64,000 nt of DNA, from positions 17,483 to 81,482 of the forward strand of contig JARYMI010000011.1 of assembly GCA_029907205.1 (NCBI GenBank). Reading direction: 5' to 3'. The translations under genes and the position numbers were made by a program. The notes beneath the pieces are model-generated. The model ran no database searches and was not told the DNA's origin. It saw nothing but the letters and a program-made list of their open reading frames with translations. Below, piece after piece: positions 24,020 to 33,024 of the stretch (position 1 is the stretch's first letter; the number at the start of each line of letters is the position of its first letter). This DNA is from Clostridiales bacterium. Its GTDB lineage: Bacteria; Acidobacteriota; Aminicenantia; Aminicenantales; UBA8522.

Positions 24020-25041
24020 TCTTGCTTGATCTCAATCTTCCAACCGACAAGCCGCGAGGCTAGCTTGACGTTGATGCCCTTTTTGCCGATGGCCAGCGAC
24101 AGCTGGTCTCGGGGAACAATGGCCTGCATGATCTTCTCCTTCTTGTCGAGGAGAATGATCTTTTCAATCCGCGCAGGACTCAGGGCGGCTTTGGCATAAT
24201 CCAGCGGAAGAGGAGACCATTCGATGATGTCGATCTTTTCTCCGCTGAGCTCTTTGCTGATGGCCAGGATGCGGTTTCCTTTGACTCCGATGCAGGCGCC
24301 GACAGGATCAATGTCCCGATCTTTCGACTGGACGGCTACCTTGGCTCTTTCTCCTGGCTGGCGGACCAGGTCTTTGATCTCGATATTGGCGTTGGCCAGC
24401 TCGGGAATCTCGAGCTCGAGCAGCTTGGCCAAGAATTTGGGGTGAGTTCTTGAGACAATGACCTGAGGCCCTTTGGTTGTCTTTTGAACTTGAGTGATGA
24501 GGGCTTTGACTGTGTCTCCTCGCTGGAATTTTTCGTTAGGCAGCTTCTCCCGGGAGGGGAAAAGAGCTTCTGTTTTATTGATCTCGAGGATGATGTTGGA
24601 GTTCTCAAACCGCCGCACGGCCCCGGCGACGATTTCGCCGATTCGGGGCGCGAATTCGACGTATACTTTTTCTTGTTCCGCGTCCCTGACTTTCTGGAAG
24701 ATGACCTGCTTGGCCGCTTGCGCTGAGATGCGGCCCAAGGTATCAGCCGGAAGGTCAATTTCCACGATTTCTCCGAGGGCAGCGCTGGGCCTTGTGCTTC
24801 TCGCTTCCTCCAAGGATATTTCGACCGATGGGTTTTCAGGATTCTCGACGATTTTCTTAACCGCATAGACCCGCAGTTCGCCCTTTTCTGGCCGGAAATC
24901 GACCTTGATTTTCTCGTTGCGGTTGAAATATTTAGCAGAGGCCACGCGCAGGGATTCCTCGATGGCGCTGATGACGACCGAGGGCTGGACACCTCGTTCC
25001 TTGCTAAGCTGCAAAATAGTATTCCACACCTTGATCTTCAT
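24016..25041 (-). CDS. nusA: Transcription termination/antitermination factor NusA
   Basis: The ATG at 25041 gives 341 residues; the frame is open to 25416 but that stretch runs through the promoter and structured intergenic DNA and is rejected. The protein has the RNA-polymerase-binding N-terminal domain (AIEESLRVASAKYF), an S1 domain (about 135-200) and two KH domains (VGACIGVKGNRI; LAIGKKGINVKLASRLVGW). The acidic C-terminal repeats of E. coli NusA are absent, as in many bacteria. It is the first gene of the operon. rimP, which usually precedes nusA, is not here. Confidence 0.96.
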   Translation of the reverse strand: MKIKVWNTILQLSKERGVQPSVVISAIEESLRVASAKYFNRNEKIKVDFRPEKGELRVYAVKKIVENPENPSVEISLEEARSTRPSAALGEIVEIDLPADTLGRISAQAAKQVIFQKVRDAEQEKVYVEFAPRIGEIVAGAVRRFENSNIILEINKTEALFPSREKLPNEKFQRGDTVKALITQVQKTTKGPQVIVSRTHPKFLAKLLELEIPELANANIEIKDLVRQPGERAKVAVQSKDRDIDPVGACIGVKGNRILAISKELSGEKIDIIEWSPLPLDYAKAALSPARIEKIILLDKKEKIMQAIVPRDQLSLAIGKKGINVKLASRLVGWKIEIKQE

Positions 25042-25083
25042 CGTCTTGGCCTCAAACCGGATGAGGAAACGTACGAGGTGGTG

Positions 25084-25112
25084 ATTATATCGAAAATAGG
25101 GAAGAAGTGCAA
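25084..25112 (-). promoter_or_regulatory. nusA: Putative promoter of the nusA operon
   Basis: Minus-strand perfect TATAAT (25084-25089) with TTGCAC (25107-25112) at 17 bp spacing, giving a leader of about 36 nt before the nusA ATG. Confidence 0.5.
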
Positions 25113-25188
25113 ATGCTCCCGGCGTCGCGGCATCTCTATTTCTGTGATTCAATTGGGGGAAGGAAGCTGCCGTTGGCCCCCGCGCCCC

Positions 25189-25401
25189 GGGGAACCAGTC
25201 CAGTCGGTTCCCCCTGTCAAGGCTTGGGTTTAAGTTCGTCAGCCCGCTCGTTTCCTCAGCGAGGAAACTCGCTCCGGCCTTTCCAGAGACACCGACCGTT
25301 TTCCCCCTTGATTGCTCAAGGAGGTCGGGGGGATTAATAGCACTAAGAGTTAGTATTCGGGTGTCTCTGACGAAACCATGCCCGCTCAGTCTTCGACGGG
25401 C
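25189..25401. other. Structured noncoding element of unknown class
   Basis: Six perfect inverted repeats occur within 213 bp. They are GGGGAACC/GGTTCCCC (25189-25213), GTTTCCTC/GAGGAAAC around a 3-base loop (25250-25268), CAGAGACACC (25284-25293) with GGTGTCTCTG (25360-25369), CCGACC/GGTCGG (25292-25328), CCTTGA/TCAAGG (25306-25321) and GCCCG/CGGGC (25380-25401). The third, fourth and fifth are nested. This is the pattern of a folded RNA or a compound palindromic element. Strand is undetermined, and its position upstream of the nusA promoter does not fit a simple leader. Confidence 0.45.
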
Positions 25402-25589
25402 TTCCTCGCTCGACACCCTCGCCTCTTCCCCCGGGCTTCAAGGTTGTCTCCTGAGCTCAACATAAGAATCACGAAGACGCGTTTTATTCCCTGAGGAAAT
25501 CTTAGGACGTATCACTTAGTAATTGAAAGAAAGGAGATGGCTGGGCGTAGCTTTATATCGCGGGGATAAGCCGCATTGATCAGAAGCGC

Positions 25590-27554
25590 TTATAAAAAAA
25601 GGGGGGCGAAGACGAGGCTGACGACGGCCATGAGCTTAATGAGGATGTTCATCGAAGGACCGGCCGTATCCTTGAGTGGATCACCCACTGTATCTCCGAT
25701 TACGGTCGCGGCATGGGTTTCCGTGCCCTTCCCCCCGAGATTTCCTTCCTCAACCCATTTTTTTGCATTGTCCCATGCAGCTCCTGCATTGGCCATGAAA
25801 ATTCCCAGGAGCACTCCAGAGCTAGTAGCCCCTGCCAAGAACCCTCCTAAAGATTCAGGTCCGAGCGTAAATCCGATGAGAAGGGGAGCAAGGATAGCCA
25901 GGAAACCGGGAAATATCATCTCTGCCAGGGCTCCCCTTGTAACAATATCGATGCACTTGTCTGTGTCAGGCTTGGCTTTTCCTTCAAGAAGTCCCCTGGT
26001 TTCCCGGAATTGCCGCCTTATCTCCAGGACCATTCTGTTGGCAGTCCTGCCCACGGCATTCATGACAAATGCCGCGATGGCAAAGGGCATAAGAGCGCCT
26101 ATAAGAAGCCCGACAATTGTCTCGACATTGGTCAGGCTGATTGTGCTGAGGCGCGTGGCTTTTTGATACGCTGAGAATAGCGCAAGGGCCGTCAAGGCTG
26201 CCGAGCCGATAGCGAAACCCTTGCCGATAGCAGCCGTCGTATTCCCAAGAGCATCGAGCTTATCGGTGATTTTCCGTATATCCGGCCCGGCCTTGGACAT
26301 TTCAGCAATTCCGCCTGCGTTGTCGGCAATCGGGCCATAGGAATCTGTTGACATGACGATCCCGATTGTGGCCAGCATACCAACTCCCGAGAGAGCAATC
26401 CCATAAAGCCCGGCTAACTTAAATGAGATGAAGATAGCCCCCCCTAATGTCAGCACAGGGAGGATGCAGCTCTGAAATCCCACGGCGAGGCCGGTGATGA
26501 TCGTGGGCGCGCTTCCCGTCTGGGCTATCCTGGCTATAGTCTTAATAGGTTTTCCGGAGGTGAAATATTCGCTCTCAAGCCCTATAAATATGCCAGATAT
26601 CATGCCGCTCAGGACTGCCCAAAAAGTGGCGAGATTTCCCATGAGGATTTTTATTGAAAAGAAGGCTCCGACAATGAATAGAAAGGCACTGATGTATGTT
26701 GCGTTCCTGAGCGCGGACTGGGGGGTGAAATTCTTCAAGATTTTGATCGAAAGGACTCCCACGACGGAAGAGGCGAGCCCGATGACGATAAGAAGTAGAG
26801 GAAGGGCCATATGATTGAGGGCAGGGTTCAGCGTGGAACCTATGGCCAGAGAAGCTATTACGGATCCCACATAGGACTCAAAGAGATCTGCGCCCATTCC
26901 CGCTGTGTCCCCCACATTGTCTCCGACGTTATCGGCGATAACTCCTGGATTTCTGGCGTCGTCTTCTGGGATCCCGGCTTCCACTTTGCCCACAAGGTCT
27001 GTTCCCACGTCGGCGCTCTTCGTGAATATTCCTCCTCCTACCCTGGCAAATAGGGCGACAGAACTTGCTCCCATAGCGAAGCCGTTGAGGATGATAGGAT
27101 TTTTTGTGAAGTAATAAAAAATGCCAATACCTGCCACTCCCAGCGCTGCCACCGAGATACCCATGACAGCTCCGCCTTGGAGGGCAATGGTCAGGGCGAG
27201 CGGGGTCCCGCCGGTGATGGCCCCTTGGGTTGTTTTCACGGCGGACCGGGTGGACGCTTTAAGCCCGATAAATCCTGCGAGAAGAGAGCAGCCAGCTCCT
27301 GTGAGGAAAGCGAGGCTTGTGAATATGGAAAAGAGTTTCCAGAGGACCAGAAAAGCAAAGACGATGAAGATGGCAATAGCTGAGTATTCTCGTTTTAGAA
27401 AGACCATGGCGCCCGAATGAACGGCCTCTGCAATCTCTTCCATCAGCGGATTCCCTTTGGGATATTTTCTTACCCTGTAAAACAGGAAGAGGGCAAAAAA
27501 GAGACCTAGGATTCCGAAAACAAAAGAATAGGGAATGATATTTAAAACCATCAT
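25590..27554 (-). CDS. hppA: Membrane-bound ion-translocating pyrophosphatase, K+-dependent type
   Basis: The 654-residue protein has about 16 membrane segments. The pyrophosphate-binding signature [25 protein letters not shown] is complete (given here as [11 protein letters not shown] and DDARNP blocks), followed by DNVGDNVGD. The [10 protein letters not shown] segment carries Ala where K+-independent enzymes have Lys, so it should need K+. Whether H+ or Na+ is pumped cannot be decided by eye. The enzyme uses cytoplasmic PPi to energise the membrane, useful for energy-limited anaerobes. It is monocistronic with a promoter at 27596-27624. Confidence 0.95.
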   Translation of the reverse strand: MMVLNIIPYSFVFGILGLFFALFLFYRVRKYPKGNPLMEEIAEAVHSGAMVFLKREYSAIAIFIVFAFLVLWKLFSIFTSLAFLTGAGCSLLAGFIGLKASTRSAVKTTQGAITGGTPLALTIALQGGAVMGISVAALGVAGIGIFYYFTKNPIILNGFAMGASSVALFARVGGGIFTKSADVGTDLVGKVEAGIPEDDARNPGVIADNVGDNVGDTAGMGADLFESYVGSVIASLAIGSTLNPALNHMALPLLLIVIGLASSVVGVLSIKILKNFTPQSALRNATYISAFLFIVGAFFSIKILMGNLATFWAVLSGMISGIFIGLESEYFTSGKPIKTIARIAQTGSAPTIITGLAVGFQSCILPVLTLGGAIFISFKLAGLYGIALSGVGMLATIGIVMSTDSYGPIADNAGGIAEMSKAGPDIRKITDKLDALGNTTAAIGKGFAIGSAALTALALFSAYQKATRLSTISLTNVETIVGLLIGALMPFAIAAFVMNAVGRTANRMVLEIRRQFRETRGLLEGKAKPDTDKCIDIVTRGALAEMIFPGFLAILAPLLIGFTLGPESLGGFLAGATSSGVLLGIFMANAGAAWDNAKKWVEEGNLGGKGTETHAATVIGDTVGDPLKDTAGPSMNILIKLMAVVSLVFAPLFL

Positions 27555-27595
27555 CGGGCTTCACTCCAAAGAAGACAGACAAAAAATAAGTCAGA

Positions 27596-27624
27596 TGTAT
27601 AACATAAAAGATTCCAAATTGCAA
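27596..27624 (-). promoter_or_regulatory. hppA: Putative promoter of hppA
   Basis: Minus-strand TTGCAA (27619-27624) and TATACA (27596-27601) are 17 bp apart, 41 bp upstream of the ATG. Confidence 0.45.
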
Positions 27625-27829
27625 TCGAAAGCGAGGGTTAAGGAGCCTTTGAGAAACTCATTGAATGTCGAGCGAAATTTTCGTATGCAAATTTGCTCAG
27701 GCAGAATCGGAAGCGACTCTTGGAGACGCCTTCGGGGGAAAACCCTGCTACCTAAAATCTGAGTTGCGGAATCGCTGATGAGAAAAGTTGGAGGGGTCGA
27801 ACGTTGAGTATATCGAGAAGGAAGCCTGT

Positions 27830-28219
27830 ATGCAGAACGAGAGACAGAATAAGGCAGAGGGTTTGTCGGTGCCGGGGCTCAGCGCGGCCGATGCGATGGT
27901 TATCGCCCTAAGAGACGAAGACACAGCCTGTTTCCTGAGAACTCACTTTGCTGCACCCGAGCTGAAACACGAAGTCCTATCCAGACGCTGGGTAACCGAA
28001 CATGATTCAAGAAAGACCTGGCAAGTGGCGATTATCGAAAAAGGCCGTCTTGGCGGAGGCCGGGAACAGGTGTTAAATATCGCCCACATCAGCCTGGACG
28101 CGTTAAGCGGCGAAATCTGCCAGAAGTGGTTTTTCGGAAACGTTTTTCTCGAAGAATACCTTGAATTTATCGACTGTCTATCCGCTCGCCGCTCAGACTG
28201 TACGGGCCGCAGGAAGTAA
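27830..28219 (+). CDS. Hypothetical small protein, PepSY-like region
   Basis: The ATG at 27830 follows GAAGGA; a TTG at 27788 is also in frame. The 129-residue product has no signal peptide. The segment TWQVAIIEKGRLGG...VLNIAHISLDALSGEI resembles the strand-turn-strand pattern of PepSY-type domains (W-V ... I-LDA-SGEI), but the match is weak. The last 53 bp overlap the 3' end of miaB on the opposite strand, which is unusual for a real gene but possible for a convergent pair. Codon use looks natural and no better frame covers this stretch. Treat as a probable but unproven gene. Confidence 0.5.
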   Translation: MQNERQNKAEGLSVPGLSAADAMVIALRDEDTACFLRTHFAAPELKHEVLSRRWVTEHDSRKTWQVAIIEKGRLGGGREQVLNIAHISLDALSGEICQKWFFGNVFLEEYLEFIDCLSARRSDCTGRRK

Positions 28220-29495
28220 TGCGGACATCGACGAACTTTTCCCTGCAATCCTTTTCAGAATGAAAGTTCACGACCTGGTATCCTTCATTCCGGCCCGCAT
28301 AGAGCTGGGGAGTTTTTTTCCCCTTTCCCAGGCAGAGAACCGGCATGACGCGCCCGACCTGGAGCCTGTGGTTCTCGATTTGGATTTTTCTCTGGAGCCG
28401 CTGGGCTTCTTCGAGCCGCTGCGTTTTTATCTCAAAGGGAACGTCGTCTTTGAGCGCGGACGCTTCGGTCAATGGCCGCGGAGAATAGCGGAAAGAAAAG
28501 ATATTGGCAAAGCGAACCGACTCCATCACGTCGAGCGTCTCCTTAAAATCTTTGGCCGATTCGCCGGGGAACCCGACGATGATGTCGGTGCTCAAACTGA
28601 TCTCCGGCATGAGCTGGCGCAGCCAGGCCACCTTGTCCAGATAATCGTCTTTCGTGTATCCCCTTTTCATTTTTTTCAGGATGGCGGTCGAACCTGATTG
28701 AAGGGGAAGATGAAGCTGCCGGCATATTTTTTTTGTTCTGGCCATGACCTCTCCGATCTCAAGGCCAAAGTTCTTTGGATGGGAGGTGAGAAAGCGGACC
28801 CAGGCGATTCCATCGATGCTGCTGACCTCTTCGAGCAGTTCGGCGAAGCCTCTTCCGGAATCTGGGTCACGGTAGCTGTTGACGTTCTGGCCTAAAAGCT
28901 GGATTTCTTTGTACCCGCGGTCAGCCAGGATCGAGACTTCTGCCAGGACAGAGCGAAGCGGCCGGCATTTTTCCCGTCCCCGGGTGAAAGGGACAATGCA
29001 ATAGGCACAGAAATTATTGCAGCCTTCCATGATGGTGACGTAGGCGCTGACAGAGCTTTCTCGGAGGATGAGGTCGGGTGGAGTCTCCTGCCAATCCTTA
29101 GACCAGGATGTTGAGATGTATTTCTCGGCTAACCCTTTCTTGATAATGTGCGGCAATTGGCCGTAGGTGTCTGGCCCGAGGATGAAGTCAATGTCGAATT
29201 TTTTCTTGAGAAGCTCAGAGCCGCGGAGCTGGGCCACGCAACCCGTGACGCCGACCTGGACGGGTTTTTCTCTTTTGAGCCGAGAAAGGCGGCCTAAATA
29301 AGAATAGAGCTTTTCTTCAGATTTATTCCGGACGGCGCACGTGTTGACGATCAAAATGTCTCCTTCTTCCGCCCTATCGGCCTTGACCGCTCCGGCCTGG
29401 CGCAGGATTCCGGCGATGCGCTCGGAATCGCTCTCGTTCATCTGGCATCCGAACGTCCGGATAAAAAACTTGAGATTCGTGAGCCGGTCAGTCAT
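28167..29495 (-). CDS. miaB: tRNA-2-methylthio-N6-dimethylallyladenosine synthase
   Basis: The 442-residue protein has all three MiaB domains. The N-terminal UPF0004 domain carries three cluster Cys (TFGCQMNESDS, NTCAVRNKSEE, GCVAQLRG). The radical SAM core has CxxxCxxC in GCNNFCAYCIVPF, and the last ~65 residues form a TRAM RNA-binding domain. The enzyme adds a methylthio group to ms2i6A37 in tRNAs using two 4Fe-4S clusters. The FTRGRE sequence after the radical SAM Cys is typical of MiaB rather than MtaB or RimO. It follows the C_GCAxxG_C_C gene by 3 bp at the end of the long minus-strand operon. Confidence 0.95.
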   Translation of the reverse strand: MTDRLTNLKFFIRTFGCQMNESDSERIAGILRQAGAVKADRAEEGDILIVNTCAVRNKSEEKLYSYLGRLSRLKREKPVQVGVTGCVAQLRGSELLKKKFDIDFILGPDTYGQLPHIIKKGLAEKYISTSWSKDWQETPPDLILRESSVSAYVTIMEGCNNFCAYCIVPFTRGREKCRPLRSVLAEVSILADRGYKEIQLLGQNVNSYRDPDSGRGFAELLEEVSSIDGIAWVRFLTSHPKNFGLEIGEVMARTKKICRQLHLPLQSGSTAILKKMKRGYTKDDYLDKVAWLRQLMPEISLSTDIIVGFPGESAKDFKETLDVMESVRFANIFSFRYSPRPLTEASALKDDVPFEIKTQRLEEAQRLQRKIQIENHRLQVGRVMPVLCLGKGKKTPQLYAGRNEGYQVVNFHSEKDCREKFVDVRITSCGPYSLSGERIDSR

Positions 29496-29498
29496 CTG

Positions 29499-29933
29499 TT
29501 AGATGAGGCCCTCGAGGATGGTCACGGCGTCTGCGACAAACTGAGGGCAAAGGCTCTCGAAGACACCATGCTTTTTGGCTTGTTCGTGATCTTCGGCGGT
29601 GCTCAGGTCGAACCCGATGAGTTCGCGGCAGACGAGTGACCCGTGGCGCTCCTGGAATCTTCTTGCCATTTCCAAGACGAGAGCGTACGTTTTTTCTTTG
29701 GCTTTCTCGTCTTCTGGCCGGGTCCGGCCATGTTTGAGCCCGATGACCATCATGGCTCCTGTAACCGCGCCGCAGGTCTTGCCCATCCTGGCCATGCCGC
29801 CTCCGAAGGCCTGGGAGATTTTGAATGCCTTTTCTCTCTCCAGGCCAAGACTTTCACAGAACACAGAAAGGACAGCTTGTGAACAGCTCCAGCCCTGCCT
29901 GAAGCTCTGGAGAGCCGATTCCGATCGATTCAT
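29499..29933 (-). CDS. C_GCAxxG_C_C family protein
   Basis: The 144-residue protein has the spaced Cys pattern that names the family: WSCSQAVL, then CGAVTGAMM, a later VCREL and a C-terminal LCPQFV. The GGGMARMGKTCGAVTGA stretch is the hallmark. Such proteins are common in anaerobes and are thought to bind a redox cofactor or metal, but no function is proven. Its start overlaps the recN stop by four bases (ATGA), and it is followed after 3 bp by miaB, so the three are co-translated. Confidence 0.88.
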   Translation of the reverse strand: MNRSESALQSFRQGWSCSQAVLSVFCESLGLEREKAFKISQAFGGGMARMGKTCGAVTGAMMVIGLKHGRTRPEDEKAKEKTYALVLEMARRFQERHGSLVCRELIGFDLSTAEDHEQAKKHGVFESLCPQFVADAVTILEGLI

Positions 29934-31630
29934 TCTCTCCTCTCTTTTCTTTTCTCCGGTTTATGATGAAGGAGCATTTCCTCGGCGGTCTGAAGCGAGG
30001 CAGCCGTGACCCTGCTCCCGGCTAAAAGACGGGATATCTCCTCCACTCTTTCTTCAAACGTCAACTCTTTGACGGTGGTGAACGTCCGGTCTTTTTCGAT
30101 TCGCTTGTCGATTCTATAATGATGAGGCGCGAAGCAGGCGATCTGGGGCAAGTGCGTAACACAGATGACCTGATGGCGGACAGCCAGGCCTCTGAGTTTC
30201 TCAGCGATGCACTCAGCGGTCTTGCCGCCAATGCCAGAGTCGATCTCGTCAAAGATGAGAGTTTTGAGCCTGACCTTTTCCTTGCCAATGGTCTTCAAGG
30301 CCAGCATGATCCTGGAGAGCTCGCCGCCTGAGGCGATTTTTCGAAGCGGCCTCAGCTCTTCGCCAGGGTTAGGGCTGATCAGGAATTCCACGCTATCCAG
30401 GCCGGCCTCCTTGATCTTTTCCGGCTCCGGCGATGTGAGCAGCCGGGTTTCAAGCTTGACTCTGAAGCTGGCTTTCTTCATCCCCAAGAGGGCAATTTCT
30501 TTTTCCATTTCTTTTTCAAGTCGCCCGGCTCCTTCGGCGCGCTGGCGGGAGAGGCGCTGAGCCTTGGCGCTGTACTCATTAAACACGGCCTTTATTTCTG
30601 TCTCAAGTTCGGCGAGCTTCTCCTCGCTCGCGAGAAGGTCAGAGTGCTCACGGCGAGCGCGGCTGAGATAGCCGAGAATATCCTCTTCAGTCTGGCCGTA
30701 TTTCCTCCTTAGCTTTTCGAGCCGGCTGAGGCGGTCTTCAATTTCCTCGAGCCTCTCCGGGCCAAGGTTCTGTCTTTCTTTGAACTTGATCAGGAAATCA
30801 GCGAGCTCCCGGACGACGATCTCAGCCTGCCGGAGGGAATCTCCGCAGGCCTGCAGGGCCGGTTCATACTGGCTGAGGTCGCGGACAAGATCTCCCAGCC
30901 GGCTGAGCTGAGCCGAAGCCGAATTTTCCTCGCCGTGACTTAGATCCATGGCTCTTTCCACCATGATGGCGATTTTTTCAGCGTTCTTGAGGACATTCCT
31001 TTCGGCTGAGAGCTCTTCCCATTCGCCGGGCTTGATCTCTGCGGCTTCAATCTCTTTGATCTGAAAGGCCAAGAAATCGAGGCGCTGCTCTCTCTCCCTC
31101 TTCCTCGTCTCAAGCTCATCCTTCTCGCGGAGGAGCCGGCGGAGCTCACGGGCTCTCTCTCCAACGTCTTCCCTCAGGCCGGCCAGTCCTGAGAACTGGT
31201 CGAGGAAAAAGAGATGACTCTCGAGTTCGAGAAGGAAGACATGGTCGTTCTGGCCGTATATGTCAACAATAGCCGGACTAATTTCCTTCAGTCGTTTGAT
31301 CGGGACGAGGACACCGTTGAGGTAAGCTTTCCCGGGGCCTGTAAGAGGTATCTGTCTCTGGACGAAAATCTCGCCCTCCTCCAGAGAAGGCCAGTCTCCG
31401 GGAAATTTTTCCCCTTGGGGAAGCTCGAAGATGGCCTCAATTATCGCCTCAGGCTTTCCGGTCCGGACGAGCTCCGCGGATGCTTTCTCTCCCAGGATGA
31501 GCTTTATCCCGTCGATAATGATTGATTTTCCGGCTCCTGTCTCTCCGGTGAGGATGGAGAACCCTTCCTTGAAATGAAGCTCAAGGTCCTCGATCGTGGC
31601 CAGGTTCTGGATGCGGAGAGATCGGATCAT
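29930..31630 (-). CDS. recN: DNA repair ATPase RecN
   Basis: The 566-residue SMC-like protein has an N-terminal Walker A (GETGAGKS, about residues 31-38), two coiled-coil arms flanking a short centre, and a C-terminal Walker B/signature region (LIFDEIDSGIGGKTAE). Length and layout match RecN, which gathers double-strand break ends for homologous recombination. It starts 12 bp after the S8 protease stop and overlaps the next gene. No LexA-type box was looked for beyond the short spacer, so SOS control cannot be claimed. Confidence 0.95.
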   Translation of the reverse strand: MIRSLRIQNLATIEDLELHFKEGFSILTGETGAGKSIIIDGIKLILGEKASAELVRTGKPEAIIEAIFELPQGEKFPGDWPSLEEGEIFVQRQIPLTGPGKAYLNGVLVPIKRLKEISPAIVDIYGQNDHVFLLELESHLFFLDQFSGLAGLREDVGERARELRRLLREKDELETRKREREQRLDFLAFQIKEIEAAEIKPGEWEELSAERNVLKNAEKIAIMVERAMDLSHGEENSASAQLSRLGDLVRDLSQYEPALQACGDSLRQAEIVVRELADFLIKFKERQNLGPERLEEIEDRLSRLEKLRRKYGQTEEDILGYLSRARREHSDLLASEEKLAELETEIKAVFNEYSAKAQRLSRQRAEGAGRLEKEMEKEIALLGMKKASFRVKLETRLLTSPEPEKIKEAGLDSVEFLISPNPGEELRPLRKIASGGELSRIMLALKTIGKEKVRLKTLIFDEIDSGIGGKTAECIAEKLRGLAVRHQVICVTHLPQIACFAPHHYRIDKRIEKDRTFTTVKELTFEERVEEISRLLAGSRVTAASLQTAEEMLLHHKPEKRKERRE

Positions 31631-31642
31631 CCCTTTCTGTTT

Positions 31643-33016
31643 TTATTTTTTGATTTTGATCGGCACGAGAGCCTTTTCCATGTTGATCCGGCCGAACCCG
31701 ATGTAATTGTCCTTGCCGGGGTTCTTGCTCGAATTGACGTCGTCTGCCGAGTAGCGGATGACGTCCATGACTTGGTCCACGCTGAGCCAAGGCTTAAGAC
31801 CTTTGAGCAAGGCGGCCAGGCCAGCCACCTGGGGTGTGGCCAGGGAGGTTCCCGTGCCAAAAGCATAGGGAAATGAATCAGGACCCCAGAACCACGTGGG
31901 AACCGCGCCAACGACGCGTTCGCCCGGCGCCGCCACATCCACCTGGGTTCCGAAATTTGACCAATCCTTGCGCTCATCTTTGTAGTCTGTCGCCGCAACA
32001 GCGAGACAGTAAGAGTCATAGGCGGCGGGGTAGAGGACCGAACTCGCGTCGTTGCCTGCTGCAGCCACAATAATAACGCCTTTGTCGTATGCATATTTAA
32101 GGGCATTGCGCAGAGAATCCGAAACCTCGTCGCCACCCAGGCTCAAGTTGATGACCGAAGCGCCGTTAGCAACAGCCCACATGATGCCGCTAATGAGTTC
32201 GCTGTAATAGCCTTCGCCTTTCTGGTCCATGACTTTAACTGGAAGGATTTTTGAGTTCCAGGCGACTCCGGCGATTCCTTCCTTGTTGTTGGTTTCAGCG
32301 GCGGCGACGCTGGCCACGATCGTTCCGTGGCCATGGTCGTCGGTTGCGTCAAAGTCGTTGTTGATGAAGTCGCGGCCAGCCGAATGGATCTTGTTCTTGA
32401 GGTCGGGATGGAGAAGGTCGACACCCGTGTCGATGACGGCGATGAGGACGTCTGGGCTTCCCTTTGTTTCTTCCCAGGCCGCGGTTGCCTTGATGTCAGC
32501 CTGGGCTTTTCCCCTCGGGCTTCCTGAGGGGCCAATTTCCTGGCCAGAATTATAAAGGTAATACTGATAGTTGAAAAGGCTGTCGTTGGGAGTGACGGCC
32601 AGGCGCGTCGCGTAATTGGGCTCCGCGTATTCCACGTCGGGGTTCTGGTTCAGGGCAAAAACCATCTCCTCCACGGATGTGTAAGAGGGGATTTGGACCT
32701 GGTAAACCTCAATATCATGGATTCTGCGGATGAGCTCGGTCTCATAAGCGGCCAGAGTGGCGTCAATAAGCTGGGCTCTGAGGCTGGGTTTGAATTTGAC
32801 GAGCACTTGGCCGGGGGCATAGCGCTCGTCCCGTTCACGACGTATCCAATTCTCGCTAACATCCCGTATCTGGCGCTTCAGGATTGTTGCTTCCTGTTTT
32901 TTCCCCCTGTCCAACCTGAGCCTCTGCTCGCTGAAGGAAAAAGGCAAAAGGCTAAGCAGCAAAAAGAGAAAAACTATTCTCCTGCGGTTCGCCTTGGTCA
33001 TTTTCATCCTCCGCAT
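31643..33016 (-). CDS. Secreted S8 subtilisin-family serine protease
   Basis: The 457-residue preproenzyme starts with a basic segment and a hydrophobic signal (about residues 13-29). A prodomain follows (about 55-130; VLVKFKPSLRAQLI and NQNPDVEYAEPN resemble fervidolysin-type propeptides). The catalytic domain has Asp196 in VIDTGVD, His230 in GHGT and Ser391 in GTSLATP, with an oxyanion Asn in AAAGND. It should be exported and self-activated. It lies 8 bp after a beta-barrel-like gene and 12 bp before recN. The association with bamD and a small barrel suggests envelope maintenance rather than nutrition, which is inference. Confidence 0.92.
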   Translation of the reverse strand: MRRMKMTKANRRRIVFLFLLLSLLPFSFSEQRLRLDRGKKQEATILKRQIRDVSENWIRRERDERYAPGQVLVKFKPSLRAQLIDATLAAYETELIRRIHDIEVYQVQIPSYTSVEEMVFALNQNPDVEYAEPNYATRLAVTPNDSLFNYQYYLYNSGQEIGPSGSPRGKAQADIKATAAWEETKGSPDVLIAVIDTGVDLLHPDLKNKIHSAGRDFINNDFDATDDHGHGTIVASVAAAETNNKEGIAGVAWNSKILPVKVMDQKGEGYYSELISGIMWAVANGASVINLSLGGDEVSDSLRNALKYAYDKGVIIVAAAGNDASSVLYPAAYDSYCLAVAATDYKDERKDWSNFGTQVDVAAPGERVVGAVPTWFWGPDSFPYAFGTGTSLATPQVAGLAALLKGLKPWLSVDQVMDVIRYSADDVNSSKNPGKDNYIGFGRINMEKALVPIKIKK

Positions 33017-33024
33017 TCCGTGGA

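Larger units (their letters stand above)
25042..25589. other. 548-bp intergenic region upstream of the nusA operon
   Basis: The region lies between the hppA stop and nusA, both on the minus strand. It contains a nusA promoter candidate (25084-25112) and a dense set of perfect inverted repeats between 25189 and 25401. No protein gene, tRNA or recognised RNA family was found in it. The part from about 25410 to 25590 shows no clear signal beyond a short GC hairpin after hppA. Confidence 0.6.

Noticed and set aside
23330..24199. 289-codon plus-strand frame over infB and nusA
   Set aside because: Antisense to infB, whose GTPase motifs are intact; a shadow of GC-rich codon use.
25189..25401. RNase P, tmRNA, SRP or 6S RNA in the structured region
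   Set aside because: None of the conserved core sequences of these RNAs is visible on either strand.
25042..25416. N-terminal extension of nusA
   Set aside because: The open frame covers the promoter candidate and inverted repeats, and NusA homology begins at the ATG at 25041.
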